Shown: positions 23,684 through 37,800, counted from the stretch's first letter. The stretch is 64,000 nucleotides of DNA from Brachycybe producta (GCA_036925085.1 JAUPFP010000039.1:1303501-1367500); one strand, 5' to 3'. Numbers and translations: made by a program. The notes: generated from the sequence alone by a model not told the origin.

Positions 23684-23983
23684 AGGTTATGAATGAATAG
23701 CTGATTTTTGAACTCATTATTCTGGTTTTCACAATACAAGAGTAAATTGAAAAGAAACTAGAGGGGTAATTATTTCATGTTGATATCTTTCAAAACGAAC
23801 TTTTTATAGACAAAAGTGCAAAAATGTTGTCTACTGAGTGTTGGTCATTTTCAAGTTCACATAAAAAGCTTATTTTGAAAGATATCAACTTGAAATTAAA
23901 CACCTTTCTAGTTACTATTTTTGCTCTTGAAAGACAATAATCAAGAGCTTGAATAGCAGCTAGCTATTCATAAACTATTTTAA
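23684..23983. repeat. FB1 foldback copy
   Basis: Arms include AATTGAAAAGAAACTAGAGG, GATATCTTTCAAAACGAAC, TTTTGAAAGATATCAACTTG and GAAAGACAATAATCAAGAG. It sits in the divergent promoter region. Confidence 0.75.
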
Positions 23984-24560
23984 GGGTTCTCTTTATATAA
24001 AGTGATGTACTGTAGAAACATATGAGGGGGAGCTGAGAGAAATAAAGGGAACTAGCTCGCAGGCAGACAGGGGCCAGCTCAAGGGTTTCATGCGCGTCAG
24101 GCGAGACTTTCAATTTGCGTCCCAGTTAATTGTATTCTGTACCATCCATCCGTCTACCAATATCATTTTTTTTGTTCGCTTTTATTAATTTCCAGTTCTT
24201 GAAGTTTTAAAATAGATGAAAGTCTTTTCAATTCCGCAAGCGCATCGAGCAACAAATATATTTTCAAAGATTTCTTAATCCTAAATTCCAACAGGCGAAG
24301 CGAGCCACAAAAATAAAATTTTCTAATATCAATGTAGAACAATGACTAACGCATTTTATTTTCAATCATAATAAAAATTATATATTAAAATAAGAAATGT
24401 AGCTATGAAAAGGGGGTCTGGGCTAATGCCCTCTTTCCCCAGTGTGTGTGACCTTGAAGTAAGGCTAAACAACTAAAGCTCACACGCCTACAACGTTTTC
24501 TCTAACGTTAAGTTGTGCTACCTCCACATATATTTTTACTACATATTTTATAATTAGCTC

Positions 24561-24573
24561 GCTAGATGGCGAC
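24561..24573 (+). promoter_or_regulatory. CTCF-like core upstream of TRPML
   Basis: GCTAGATGGCGAC, 240 bp before the TRPML start codon. A CTACCTCCA motif lies 30-40 bp upstream of it, as at three other gene boundaries. Confidence 0.3.
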
Positions 24574-24809
24574 ACAGTTCTTGTTCAATTTGTACAATTT
24601 CCGGTTCGCTATCTTCTCTTTTTGTTTGCAAACGGAAATTCCGGAATTCTCGTGACCTCCGGTCTTCGTTTGTGGGCAGTTTCGTAAGATAATAAGTGAA
24701 AGTGCGAATAAATGTCTAAATAGGATCGTAATTTAACCCGTTTTCGTCGGGATTTTCTTGTTTTTTGTTGTTGTTTCGAATCTAATAATAAGGAAGGTGA
24801 AGGAAGAAA

Positions 24810-27800
24810 ATGACGTCACCTTCTGCCTGTGTTCCTCAAATGAGTTCAACTCATCGTCACCAACAACATCATAATCTTCTTTTCAGAGGTGTAGTTGGAG
24901 GGGAGGATCGTTTTTCGGACAGTCACAGGAACCAGTCCTCGAATTCACTCTTTTTGACTGGTGACCATGGTAAGAAGATAATGAAGAACGGTCAGAAATA
25001 AACAAGAAGGACATTGATGACCACTCTTAAATAATTAATTATCAAAGGGGTCGACGTCAAGGTTCATTTTAGTCGACCTTTTTTTTTTTATATAAGAAGG
25101 CCTTTCTAGCCTAGTAGGTCTTCTGTGACAGATGGTTGAGTGGGTGGGAATTAAAATTAATCAATTCTCCTCTTAATTCTTTCACATTTGCCAAAAGTTT
25201 TCGCTTTTTTTTAAATCATCTATCAGCTGATTGATATAAGTGCAGAAATCAATCATGTGAGTTGTGCTTGTCGTGAAATTTGCATACAAAGGATGAGTTT
25301 CTAAAAAAGGAGATGTCTTGTTTTTATGCGGTAAAATTGATAAAAGACGCCTTTTTTTTTTTTGAAGGTTTTTGATAGGCAGGTTCAAATTCAAGAAGGA
25401 AACTTATGAAATTGTAATATCATCTTTCTTATTAACTTTTTCAAGAAGTTAAGAGAGGGTATTCAATAAAACAGGTTTTTCTTAGTGTTGAAACCGTGTT
25501 CAGGAGGGTTCAAAGTTGAAGTTTCTAACGTCAATTTAAACGTTTAAGAGTTTGAGGAAAAAAGGGCCTGTTTTTCTTTTCATTTCTTTTTTTTTTATCA
25601 TAATTTGTGAAGGTCTTTTTTTCAGGATCATTATTAAGAAGAAGATTAAAAGTTTCTTATAAACCTTGATTGGTTATATTTTTCAATAAAGTTAATATTT
25701 TGAACCACTTACGTTTTGTATTATGTTAATTTAAAATTATGTTGGCTTGAAATAGTTTTAAACTTGATATTGTTTTCTTATTTAATAGTTTTAGCATAAA
25801 TGTTTAATTTACAACAAAATTTGAATTTTTTTTAAAAAAAAAAAGTGTGCTGGAAGTTTATAAACTAACTTTTAAGATTCTTTTAATTTTAAACTTGTTC
25901 CGAACAAGAAGAACAAAGAAGGTAAAGAAACTTTTCAAGAAAGAAAGAAAAAGTTTAAAACAAGTTTAAAATAAAAGGGCTTTTGGTTCAGTGACACAAA
26001 CAAGAGTTTAGTTGTTTTTTTAGCGCAAAATTCAAGAAGAAAAGACTTGAACTTGAACTTTGAACCCCTCTCTCTTCCCTCCTTTTCTAAACAAAGAAGG
26101 TTCTAAAATAGAAAAAAACCTTTTTTATGGCATTTTCTTGAACAGGTTTTTTCTTCTTTCTAGGTTGGAAGTTGGAACCCTACTGAAAGGGTTCAAGTTG
26201 AAATTGATGTGCCCTAAGTTTCTTTCGTGAATTTCGGCCTCAAAACTCTTAAATATGAACATTTTTTGTCAGTTTTTCTTTAGAATTATTCTTTTTCATT
26301 TCGTGATTTATAAAGTCGAACCGATAAGACTTTTTTTTTTTAAAAAATGAACATGTGATTTTCGAACTCTTGTTTATTCTGCGTTTCAGAAGTACAACAC
26401 TAAAGAGAAATTGTAAATGTTTTAGAAACTAGAATGTTAGTTGAGCTTTGTATTTTCGGTGGCGCTGATCAAGCGCCAAATCGAATAAGCGCCAAATTGA
26501 ACAAGCGCCAAATTGAACAAACGCCAATCTGAACTAACGCCAAACTGAATAAGCGCCAAATGGAACAAACGCCAAACTGAATAACCGCCAAAATGTGATA
26601 AACACATTGTTAGGTTAGGTTAGGTTTGGTTAGGTTAGGTTAGGTTAGGATGTTCTGTTTGTAAATCTGCACACTCTGACGTCTATAAAAGCTCACAATA
26701 TTTGGACCATCAGAATTTACAAAAAAACCTGAATAAACGCCAAATGGAACAAACGCCAAACTGAATAAGCGCCAAATGGAAGAAACGCCAAACTGAATAA
26801 AAGCCAAAAATTTGGCGGTTATTCAGTTTGGCGTTTGTTCCATTTGGCGCTTATTCAGTCGCCCCGTATTTTCATGTTGACACATCTTTCAAAATAAACT
26901 TTTTATAAACAAAAATATCGTCTGTTTAAAGTTGGCTCATTTTCAGACTCAAATAAAAAAGATTGTTTTGAAAGATGTGTCAACATGAAAAATACTCTTT
27001 AAATTAGTGGTCGCCAACCTTTCGGACCTCACGGGCCACTAAATTCAAAATTTTAAATCCCGCGGACCACTAATATGAATTTTTTTTTTATAAAGATAAA
27101 TACGTTTGTCAAATAATGATCAGAGAACTTCCATTTTTTGTAACAAAATTATTAAAGTTTAATTAAATTACAAAATAATTGAAGCTTAGTGGGAAGAAGA
27201 AGCGTGTGGTGGGGGAAACTGAACGAAATGTAACTCTCTCGCTCGTGCCGCCGTATTTTACGAAAACTGTACTAGACTCTAGTACATTTCGTGAATTTAG
27301 TGCAATAGAAAGGCGAAAATTGCAATTCAGAATAGAAAAATTTATTAAGAATATTTTTTTTTTCGTTTTATTATTAATAAAAAAAAAATGGAAATATTGT
27401 CCAGATTTTTCTGCGGACCACCAAAAACTTCTCGCGGACCACCGGTTGGCGACCGCTGCTTTAAGTGCTTCTAAAACACTTTTATTTTTCTCCTGAAAAT
27501 CATAATAAGAGTTGAAATGGCGGCAATTACATTTCAAGAATGCCAGCATATAGCTGGTTAGTTGATGGAATGTTGGATTTACTGAAACAACAACAATGAA
27601 TAGAAACAGTTTATTTTTCATAAAATGAATATATATATATATGGGAGAGAAATTTAATAGTTTTATTGTGTTTTTAGACTTTAATTGTGTTCCTACTGAG
27701 TAGAAATGTTTTCTTTTTCTCTACGTGAATTGCAATTATTTGTGTTTTTTTTATGGCTTTGAAAACATCTGTTTTTCTTCAAGGATTTCACTTTTTTTTA

Positions 27801-28789
27801 ACAAAAAAGTCGCTTTTTCTAGTTAGCTCTCTCAGTAACACAAACAGATATTGAAATTTATCTTGAAATTTCTTACGAAAATTCATTTTGTAGTTTATTT
27901 ATTCAATTGCGATGATTAGGGCTCGGATTTTTATGCCATTAACAAAGCAAATGTTTCTCAATATGTGGCCCAAAGTGCCAATTGTGAAGTAACAACCTCG
28001 TTTAGATAAAAAAAAAATTCTAATTAAAAAATAGTTAGAGGCTAGAAATCTAGTTGACAACTGATAGTAACCAGACATCTAGCCTCTCTAACCAACCTTT
28101 TTCTGATTAAAAAAAAGGTATAATTGTAGTTTGTTCTAATAATGATGATGATGATGATTGATTCCTTCACAATTGGCACTTTGGCCACAAATAGAGAAAC
28201 ATTCCGGTTGGTTGGTAGTGCATCAAAATCCGAATACTAGTGATGATGATGAATCAATCTCTGATGATTTATAATAAAAGTTAATAAAACCGGATAATTT
28301 GTCTCATCTACTTAAAAAAAAAGTGAGTAAATTTAATGTGGAGTCCACTTTGGTATTAGATTTCATTTGATGAGATCCAATAAAATGATCACTTGATCTG
28401 GGCCTCAATTTGTAATTTATTTTATTTCAGATGAATTTCGTGTCAAAACTGAGTAAGACTAGGCAACTCTGGTTCTAATTTGCATTTTGAAAACAACTTT
28501 AACAAAAAAGACCACGAGTTCTCCTAGTCCAGTGGACCCAATTTGCATATTTCTTATTATTTCGAAAATGGCTGCTTTACAACCCGCGCCATTGTGGTGT
28601 TTGTCAAAAATATTTGTTTTCTTTGAAGAATGCGCACAAATAACATGAAACAGGTCAAGGGATGAGAATTCTCGAGCCGTGCACACACTATTACACATGT
28701 GTGACAGATTAGGAAACAACATACTACACACACCCCTCATACATGTGCACGTGATTAAGACGTGGTTCCATACAATGAAAGACAATAGT

Positions 28790-28820
<31 letters not shown>

Positions 28821-31800
28821 CAAAGGTGTGTTTTGGTAATTTCTTCCAATCAAATTCATCTTTGCTTCAATGTGTGTGTTTGTGTCCATGTCCTTGGCTC
28901 CCTTTCTGTGTTACTGGACAGATTGGCAGGTATGTTATCGGTACAAGTACCACCGTCGTTGTAATCTGCACAATATTAGCTTAGTTTGTGGTTGTATAAA
29001 ATGGGGTAGCAGCATTTGTTCTGTTTTAGTTCAGTTCGAAGAATCGAGAGACTTGATTGAGACGGTCAGGCTAAAAAGGAGGAGACCTTGGGTCACTGCT
29101 TGTATATAAGTCTTGATTGAACTGCTTCTCTCTCTCTCTTTCATTCGCTTAATCGATATTGATCATCCGGAAGTTGTAGTATGTCACAGACAGAATGGTC
29201 AAGTAGTATAAAACGCCACAAAAACAAGCGTGCAAACAGTTACTACTAAGTTACATCGTCATCTAGAAGTAGCTGGAGAAGTGAGTGGCTAGTGGTGCTG
29301 GTGCTACTGCTGCTGACCATCGAATTTGATGGAGATCAGCCGTTGCTTTTGCTGTCGTCCGTTTTACATATCACTCTTTCTGAACAGAAACAACAACAAC
29401 AACAAAAAAAGTTTTTATCTTTTATAATAATTATGACAAATCTTGTCTAAAAGTTGATCACTGAACGAGCTTTTCAGTTTTTTGGGGTCTTCTAAGTTTT
29501 TTTTTGGAGTTTGATGTAAGTGTATCCGATATTAATCATTTCATCATCATCATCATTATTGATTGTATTGATTACGTCTTGCTTTATTCGCTGATGATTG
29601 TCACTTATAAGAAAATCGCACTGACATAAACTTTGCGATATTTGCACAATTTTGTCAAGTCAGTCAGTCAGTGGCCAGCACTGACCATCCGCACATTCAA
29701 TGACATGTGCTCACTTTTTACGACTGATTTTGAGTCGTAAGAAGTGAGCACATGTCACTGTAGGCCTACTTTTATTGGTTGTTTGGGTGGTTGGTGGTCG
29801 TCATGGTGGTCTCCAATGGAGATTTCTTATTTTTTTTATTCTAGACTCTTTAATTAATCCTTTGGTTTACTGACCAATTAATTAAAACTAATTAGAGCTT
29901 GCAGTTTTGTCTGGTTCTCTTTTGGTTTCTTCTTATCTTTTTTTTTCCAGATGTTTTTTTATGAACAGCTTAGCTCATTTTTGAACTCTTGGGTTTTTCT
30001 GTAGTTTCATAAGAGCAAAAAAAAAAGTTAGGTTTGGTTAGAAACTAGAATATGATATTTTGCAAAATAAGCTTTTTTTTATAGACGAAAATTGAAAAAA
30101 ATATCGTCTGTTTAAAGTTGGTAAATCGTTTTCAAACTGACATAAAAAGCTTATTTTAAAAGATACCACAACTGTGAAATACCCTTAAATAGGATTGAGT
30201 TTTACCCTTCTAGTTTTTAAAAACAATTAATTTCTGATTGATTGAACATGACTAAAGAAAAATTGAAAGTTGTGATAGAAACTAGAATAGCACAATAAAT
30301 TAGTAGTATTTTCATATATTCGATATGTTTCAAAATAAACTATTTATAGACAAAAATTTAAAATAAAATATATTGTCTGCTTTAAAGTTGGATCGTTTTG
30401 AAACTGACTTAAAAAGCTTGTTTTTAAAAAACATAATCATAAAAAATACAATTAAGTGATTGTGCAGCCCTTCTAGTTTCTATAAGAAATTGAAATTTCT
30501 CTTGATTTTGCTTGTGAAAAACAGAATAATTAGAATATGAGGTTCGTTTACAATTTAAAAAAACACCTTAAAAACTAGACTGAAACTTGAATGGATTGGG
30601 TCAAGTTAAACTTTTAAAGAGGTTTGTTTTTTTTAGAAATCTTAAATTTTTATCTTTGGTTTCATTGAGACGAAATTGAAGCACTTTTTTAATAAAATAA
30701 TTGAAAGTAGGACGAATTTCATATGGAATATGATCGATATGCATATAGAAAAAAGTTTATTATTTTTCAATGAAGAATTGATAATATATATTATTGATAT
30801 TTAATTTTAAATCATATTTTTCTTATCTTCTAGCATTCAAGGTTAATACTTGAAAAACGATTTTCTTTATCTTTGGCTCGTTTTTTTTTTTCTTCTTATT
30901 AAATAATAATTTTTTTTAATGGATTTGTCACATTTAATTTTTGACAACATTCTTTAATGACAGTGTAATTTATCAAAAAAAAAAATAATAATAATATCCA
31001 AAATGAATAAGAGAAAATTGGTTGTTGTTGTTGTCATAAACGTCTTTTTTGAGGTTATCGGATTTTATTTTTCTGTTGAATTAATTACCAATTAAGAATT
31101 ATTATTTTTTCTATTGATGCAAGTTTGAAATAATTTATAAAAATTAATTAAATGAAGGAAAAAACAATTTTTGAGGAAGAAAAAAAAAAACCTTTGAAAT
31201 GGAATGATAATTATCACATAAAGTCGGCAAATATACTTAATGATATTGATAAAAATTAACAAAATTTGTCTTATCACATTTTATGAGAAAAAGGGGGGGG
31301 GGGGGACTGTGGTGGTAATGAGCGATTTTTAGACTTTCGAACACAAAAACATGAAATTCTTTTCAAAATTTTTTCGTCATTTTAAAATTTTGTTACAAAA
31401 TAATCGATATCGAAAGAACCAAACGAAATATTTTACAATGGAAGCCATTTTTATACGAAATAGAAGGAACCATTATATTTTTTCGTGTTAAACGAATTTT
31501 GTGTTTAAAAAAAATGCTATTCTGAAGGACCCAACCGAAAATATATTTCGTGTTAAACGGTTTTTACTATACAGTTTAAATCGTTTAAAGCGAAATAAAA
31601 TTAACTAGAATATTTTTTTCCATGTTAAACAAATTTCGTGTTAAAAGAAGGAATTTTTATGCAATGCTAACGGAGTAGACACAAAATTAATTTCGTATTT
31701 TCCGAATTTTGTGTTAAACAGTGTTCACTGTATAGTGGAAACCGTTTAACACGGAATGGAATGGAGTATTTTTTCGTGTTATAAGAATTTTTATGGTAAA

Positions 31801-34800
31801 TGTATTGTAAGGGACCGAACCGAAAATAAATTCTCTGTTATCGGATTTTTCGTGTTACCCGTTTTTGTGTTAAACGGTTTTTTTTTTACACTGCATAATG
31901 GGAAATGTTTAAGACTAAATGGAAGAAACATAAATACTATTTCGTGTTAAAAGAACACATTTTTATGCAATTTTATGGTACCGAACCAAAACATATTTTA
32001 TTATGTGTTTTCGTGTTAAACGGTTTTCGCTTTATTTATTTGCGGTTGGTGTTTTCTAATATAGAAGAGGATCCGCTGTTGCTTTTGCATCCAGATCCGG
32101 ACAACGGTAACATTCAGGACGATTACGTAGAGAACGACGAAATGAACGTTCCGCAGATTGCGAGACAAGTTCCAACTCTTGTTGTAAACGAACCAACTCC
32201 TTATTCTCCGTATGTCATCGAGAAGATGAGGAGAAGGCTAAGGTTCTTTTTCATGGATCCTATCGAAAAGTGGCAAGCAAGGAAACAATTTCCGCTGAAA
32301 TTACTTTTGCAAGTGATCAAAATCATCATCGTTACGGTTCAGGTATGGAGAATTTTCCGTTGTACTTTCGGAAGAGAAAAAAAAGAAAACGACGAAACGA
32401 AACTTTTAACCTTTGTTTTCGGTTACTTCTAGTTGGGTCTCTTTGGAACTACGAGATATTCTCACATGAACTTTTACGAAGACAACAGAATGGCTCTTTG
32501 TAATCTGTTCCTTAAGGATTGGGATCCGCAGCGTGAGGTCGAGGCTTATCCTCCAAACCAGGGCCCTTATGCAGTTTATACAAAGACCCAGTTTTACGAA
32601 CATGTGGATCACATCGTGAATACTGTAAGTTAAGGTCACTGTTAAGGAATTTGGTTTTCGACTTTCGTTTTTATTTATCAGGATTCAATTTTTGAGGTTA
32701 ATAGTTCAAGGATGTGTTGTCACATATTTTTATTTTGGTTTTTAATTGTGATATTTCTCTTTTGTAAGTGGAGTTTTTTTTTTGTCTCAGCACATTGTAG
32801 CTTTTTTTTTTGAGGGTTTTTCGTTTTGTTGTTATGTGATTCATTTCAATTATTTTCTTTGTCTCTGGAACATTTCTTGGTAATATAAAATAGAGTTGAC
32901 CCTTGCGAGGTTCTTTTTTTTATCCCATAATTTTATCAAAATCTGTTTTTAGTGCAGTTTCTGAAGTTGTAATGAGATTCCATTGGACTTTGTTTTAGTA
33001 CAAGGTTATTATATAGCAAGAAAGATTATTTTTTCATTTTGACAGGAACTGATCAGTTGTTTTTTTTTTAATATTGGATCTACCCTTAATATAAAGTTTT
33101 AAAAAGAATTTAAGTTTTAAACTTATAAATTTAGAGGCAACAGGAAAGAAAGAAAGAATAATAAACAGATGGAATTTAATCAAATGCAATTAATTTTTTT
33201 TTAGCTAAAAATAGACAGTTATTGCAAAAGACTAAAATGGACTAAAACGTCCCTCTGCCATTTTTTTTTCTCCTTTATTCAAATTCAAATATCAACACGA
33301 AAATCCTATTAAGTTATTCAGTTTCAATTTTGCCTTAGTGTTGCTTTGCTGAAACGCAGAAATAATTAAAAATAATCAGATTTCCAAAATAATCAGTCTC
33401 AACAGGTGGGTAAGATCACGAGCATAAAATAGGATTGTCACAATTTGATGATCATTCTTTTTCTGTAACAAGGCTCCAGGTTTATTGATTTCTAACCAGT
33501 TTGCCGAGGTCGTTACATTTTTATCTTTTCCTTTCCTTTTGGTTTTGTCACCTGAATATCAGTTTTAGTCACACATTTATTTATTATTTATTGCAAAGTA
33601 AAGTACTTTTTTATCAATAATCGTAAGTGATGCAACCAAAGTTCGCTGACGAGCAACTAACAAATAACATCTGTTGCTTTGTGGAAGGCCATTTGCCTTT
33701 TTTTTTGTCTGATTATCACGAAAGAATCGTAACATATGTTTCGGGTGCAGCTTTTGTTTAGAAAATACTCATAGTTCTTATTTGGCAACATATTTATGTT
33801 TACAGTTTCACAATTGGATTAATGTAGTTCACTTATAGACATATAACACACGCACACACGTGATGAATCTGAAAAACAAACAAACAATTGCTTCTTTTTG
33901 ATTAATCAGTATGCCACTGTACGCGAGACGGCTATCGGATCGTACGATTATGTGCATTCGAATTTGTCTCAGTCGCCCGTAACCATTTGCAAAACGTACT
34001 ACAAGAAAGCTGTCATCTTTGGATTCAACGAAAGCTTTATTTTTGATAGCAACCCCGAACAAAGTATTGAAATGTGGCACAAGTAACGTATGAACTTTGG
34101 TCTAAGCTGTCGTTATTTTTGTGTGTTTGGATGACTTAGGATGTCTCGAGGTTATTCCAGAAGTTCCTCTCAATAGTTCGATACCACCCTCGTTCAACAG
34201 TCATTCGTTGTTTGCCGAAAACAACTTCTCGATCGTTTTTGAAAGGTTTGGTTTCTCGTTTTAATTACTGTGCCGTATGAATAAAATGACGCTGATCCTT
34301 AAAAGTATAAGCAAATGCTAGGTGACATGATATAAAAGAAAAATATTTCAAATGGTATGAAATATTTTTTTTGCTTTTGCTGTCAAACATAGAAACAGAC
34401 GATTGTTAAATTTGAAATTACACAGAAACGATCAATAGACTTTACATTTCAAAATTAAAGATCTCTCACCGCCACCGGGACAATGAAAACCGTTTAACAC
34501 GAAATATGTTTTCAATCCGATCCCTTAGAATAGCATAAAAATTGTTCCTTTTAAAGACCAAATTTGTTTAATACGAAAAAAATGTACCTCTCCCTTCAAC
34601 TGTACTTCGTAAAAAAATAACTTTTGCACTTAAAAGAGTAAAAGCTTTTACTTTTAAGGTTTTGCTTTTGCTCAACCTTTTAATTCATATGGCATGGAGA
34701 ATTTTCTTCAGGTTGAGCAGTAAAAGCATTTACTTTGTTTTATTTATATGGTCCTACTGTTTCTAATAAAGTGTTGAATGAAAAGCATCATGATTTGTTT

Positions 34801-37800
34801 ACTATTTAAGGTTGATAAACGTAGAAGTGAAGTTCAGTTTACGCTACATTCACTTGAAGGCACTCGAACCATTGGACTCACCCGATTGCTATCAGTTTAA
34901 TGTCAAAGTGAGTAATGTTCTTATTATTATCAATTGTTTCTAATTGTTATGATTTCAGAGTGATCAGAGCCCTTTTGGTAAGATATTTATGAAACTTTTT
35001 TGAAATACGTTTTTATTATTGTCGTTATCAGCAATGGTCATGATTTCTTCAGGAAGTTTTTTGTTTGTTTTTTTGTTGGTCATTTTTTTTATGAAGAATT
35101 GAGTTTCGTTGAATTCGTTACTTAATTAATTAGGTTACGTTTGATAACGGGAATCATGACTCTATAATGCTGATAGTTGTAGACATGGAACAGCATAAGT
35201 TGCATTGTCATCCCGATGTGCAGACCGCTGGTGAGTTTTAAATCATAGACATTGTTGACGTTGGTCTGTGTCCTCCGACATGTAGGTCATGTTCGATGAT
35301 CAGGATCATGATGGGCAGGCGAGGGTTTACTTAGAGATGATCCCGCAGTTGTTAGACTGTCGAGAAGGACTCCATTTGGGTGGTATGTATTTTATATATA
35401 TACCCGAAGAAACCTATGCCTATGTGTTGAAAATACGTTTTCTATGGAGTCTTCCAGTCTTTTTTGTCGCTTTGTTGAAGAGAATGTTCCGCTGTTTGAA
35501 CTATTGACTGATCTGTCTTTTTTGTCTTTCGTCTTACAATGTTTTTTTTTTACCCATTCATTGTAATTTCTTGACGCTTTTTTCTTCTTTTTCGGAGAAG
35601 GTGCTATTCAGTTGTTTCTTTTAGTACTTTTTGGCGATTTTTTATACAGTAGAAACCGTTTTACACGAAATGTAACGGGACACACGAAGCTTACTACAAT
35701 GTACATTTGGCTATATCGTGATAAAGGTGAACAAGGGTGCGAATATTTTTTATTACTTAAAAGCCGGATCTGGGAACAGGCAAATTCTAAGCCAGTTGTT
35801 CCCAAACTTTATAAGCTCAAGGCACAGTATTTTTTATCTGAAGATATCTCGGTACATCTGCCAAAAGGACACTAGTGTGTACCTATTTTACTGTACAATA
35901 AGGTTATAGTGCACTGCGGCACACCCTTTGGGAATCACTGCCGTAGGCAATTGCATAAGGCCCTCAAACATAATAGAGCGCTGAAAATTCCCTAAGTCTT
36001 AAGAATTATTTAATTTTTTTTTAATGAACGAAATAACGGTATTTTAAACATTAATATTGTTTACGTTATTTTGTAGTTTTTTAGGTTAAGGTGTGGGGAG
36101 GGAGGGGCTACAAAATCTCTATTCGTTAGTGGCGCCAATAATACTAATCTACCACTGGTTGTTCCAATTAAAAAAATCAAAATAAGCGGATTTGTTTTAA
36201 ATAGGATTTTTTTTTATATAAATCAGATTTATTTATCTATTTAAAATTTCATAAAGTTGCTCTTTTATTAACTGAAATTCCATGCGTGACAAATATGTTT
36301 ATTCACCTGTCCAACACATTATAATAAAGGAATTTATTTCGTAAAATTTTAAATATATTTTAAACCAGAATAAGAAAAATTCTAAATTTTTTTTTCAAAA
36401 TGTGATTTAAATCACTTGATTTTTATGGGGTTGCTAATTTGTTTTAATTTAAATTATCTTGATTTTAATGGCAAATAAAGCAATTTATTTAAATCAATCC
36501 GCCCTGGGTCAGTTGTTGACATATTTTACAATTTAAATTGGAAAACCAGACCTTAACTTTAATTCTTATAGGAGAAAAGGGATTTAAGGTAGCTTTTTAT
36601 GATATTCTTGTGTCAGAAAAGATTTTTCACGTTAATCAATACTGTCCAGTTGTTTTTTAAACGAATAAAAATATTTATAGAAAAATCTATTTATAAGGGA
36701 CAGGACCGAATACATATTTCGTGTTAACCGTTTTCGTGACGGTTTCCATTGTATTTTTGGTCAGTTAAGTTATATAAAGAATGGGAAAGAAAGAAAAAAA
36801 AAACATTCTCTTCAAATGTGAGATCATTATCAAAGTAACACCCTTCTCCTGCTAGCTCTGAATTTATTTGATGCCGTGTTTTCGACGGACATGACGTGCA
36901 CGTTATTGAAATTATTATTATTAGACCCAAATTCAAGAAGAAAAACTTTTCACGTGAATTTCAGTTTGAAACTTTTGAACAAGATTTCAAAACATAGGAA
37001 AGCCTTTTGTATTATTGAGCAACTTTGAAGAGGTTTTTTTTTGTGGAAATTCTGCTGAAAAGTTTATAAGTTAAAGCTCAAATGCCAAATTTTTTCTTCT
37101 TGATTTTGGACCTCATTTTATCTTAATTTATTTAAAACATTGGAACGCACTTTTTATTTAAGATTAAGCAATTATGCAATTCAATTTGAAACACATGTTT
37201 TGAACTATTGATTGGCTGAACAAAATCAAATTTAGATAAGATACATTAATGCCCATATGCTAAAACTTTGCGTAAAATAAAGCAAATATTATAACTTGCT
37301 GCAAGACAAAACTATAGTGAGTTTATGTAAAGTTTTTAAGTTTAGCTTTGCTTTAAACACTGTTTTACGGCTATATTCTAAAGTTAAACTTAACAACCTT
37401 GCCATAGTCTTACTGTAGAGAATTTTGTCTTGCATCATGTTTTAAGCTTAGCTTTATTTTAAGCAACATTATTGAATGCGGTTGTTAAAAATATAAAAGT
37501 AATGAATTCATTTTGACAAGTTTTCTAAAAGCGTAGGAAATTTTTTGAAGTATCTATAATAATAGCATTCGAAATATTGGTTTAAAATTTAGCTCCCTTT
37601 GCTTTTTTCAAATTAATTTTGCATTAATTTCCAACATGATAAATTAATTTTAAACTCAGTTTTGGTTTTTTCCCTCCTCCTTTAAAGAGTGCAGAAATAA
37701 TTCCACTACTCGTACTCCTCGAGGACAGGGTGCTTCATGTCTAACAGAATCAGCTCATGTTGTCAGTTATTCTGTAATAATTGATGACACGAAAGACGGT

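Larger units (their letters stand above)
23325..24809. other. Divergent promoter region of aldo-keto reductase and TRPML
   Basis: 1.5 kb between two oppositely directed starts. The part near the reductase (23500-23560) is GC-rich with several CpG (CCACCGCCGCCGCCAG). The TRPML side has GCTAGATGGCGAC at 24561-24573. An FB1 copy occupies the middle. No TATA box is obvious. Confidence 0.45.
26349..27517. repeat. FB1 copy split by two other elements
   Basis: The left arm (26349-26457), middle (26866-27004) and right remnant (27459-27517) together read as one FB1 copy. Two foreign elements (26458-26865 and 27005-27458) interrupt it, each flanked by a duplicated 8-bp piece of FB1 sequence. Confidence 0.85.
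24970..32064. other. TRPML intron 1, repeats and unique AT-rich DNA
   Basis: 7.1 kb with several mobile elements, listed separately, a (GA)n run at 28795-28820 and a strong hairpin at 29701-29757. A short open stretch at 28870-29109 has no recognisable product. I found no convincing alternative first exon. Confidence 0.5.

Noticed and set aside
26610-26649. A chromosome end or fused telomere
   Set aside because: The TTAGG block is short and lies wholly inside an element with its own inverted ends and an 8-bp target duplication.
28870-29109. A small gene or alternative first exon in TRPML intron 1
   Set aside because: The reading frame has no recognised motif, and no donor was found that joins exon 2 in the needed phase with confidence.
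31905-32432. A longer TRPML exon 2 starting in the MITE array
   Set aside because: The frame is open upstream by chance; a clear acceptor ends at 32064 and the phase with exon 1 is exact there.
34064-34139. TRPML exon 4 extended to 34080
   Set aside because: The later donor CACAA|gtaacg gives the wrong phase and the next donor lies past a stop; only a donor at 34064 joins exon 5 in frame.
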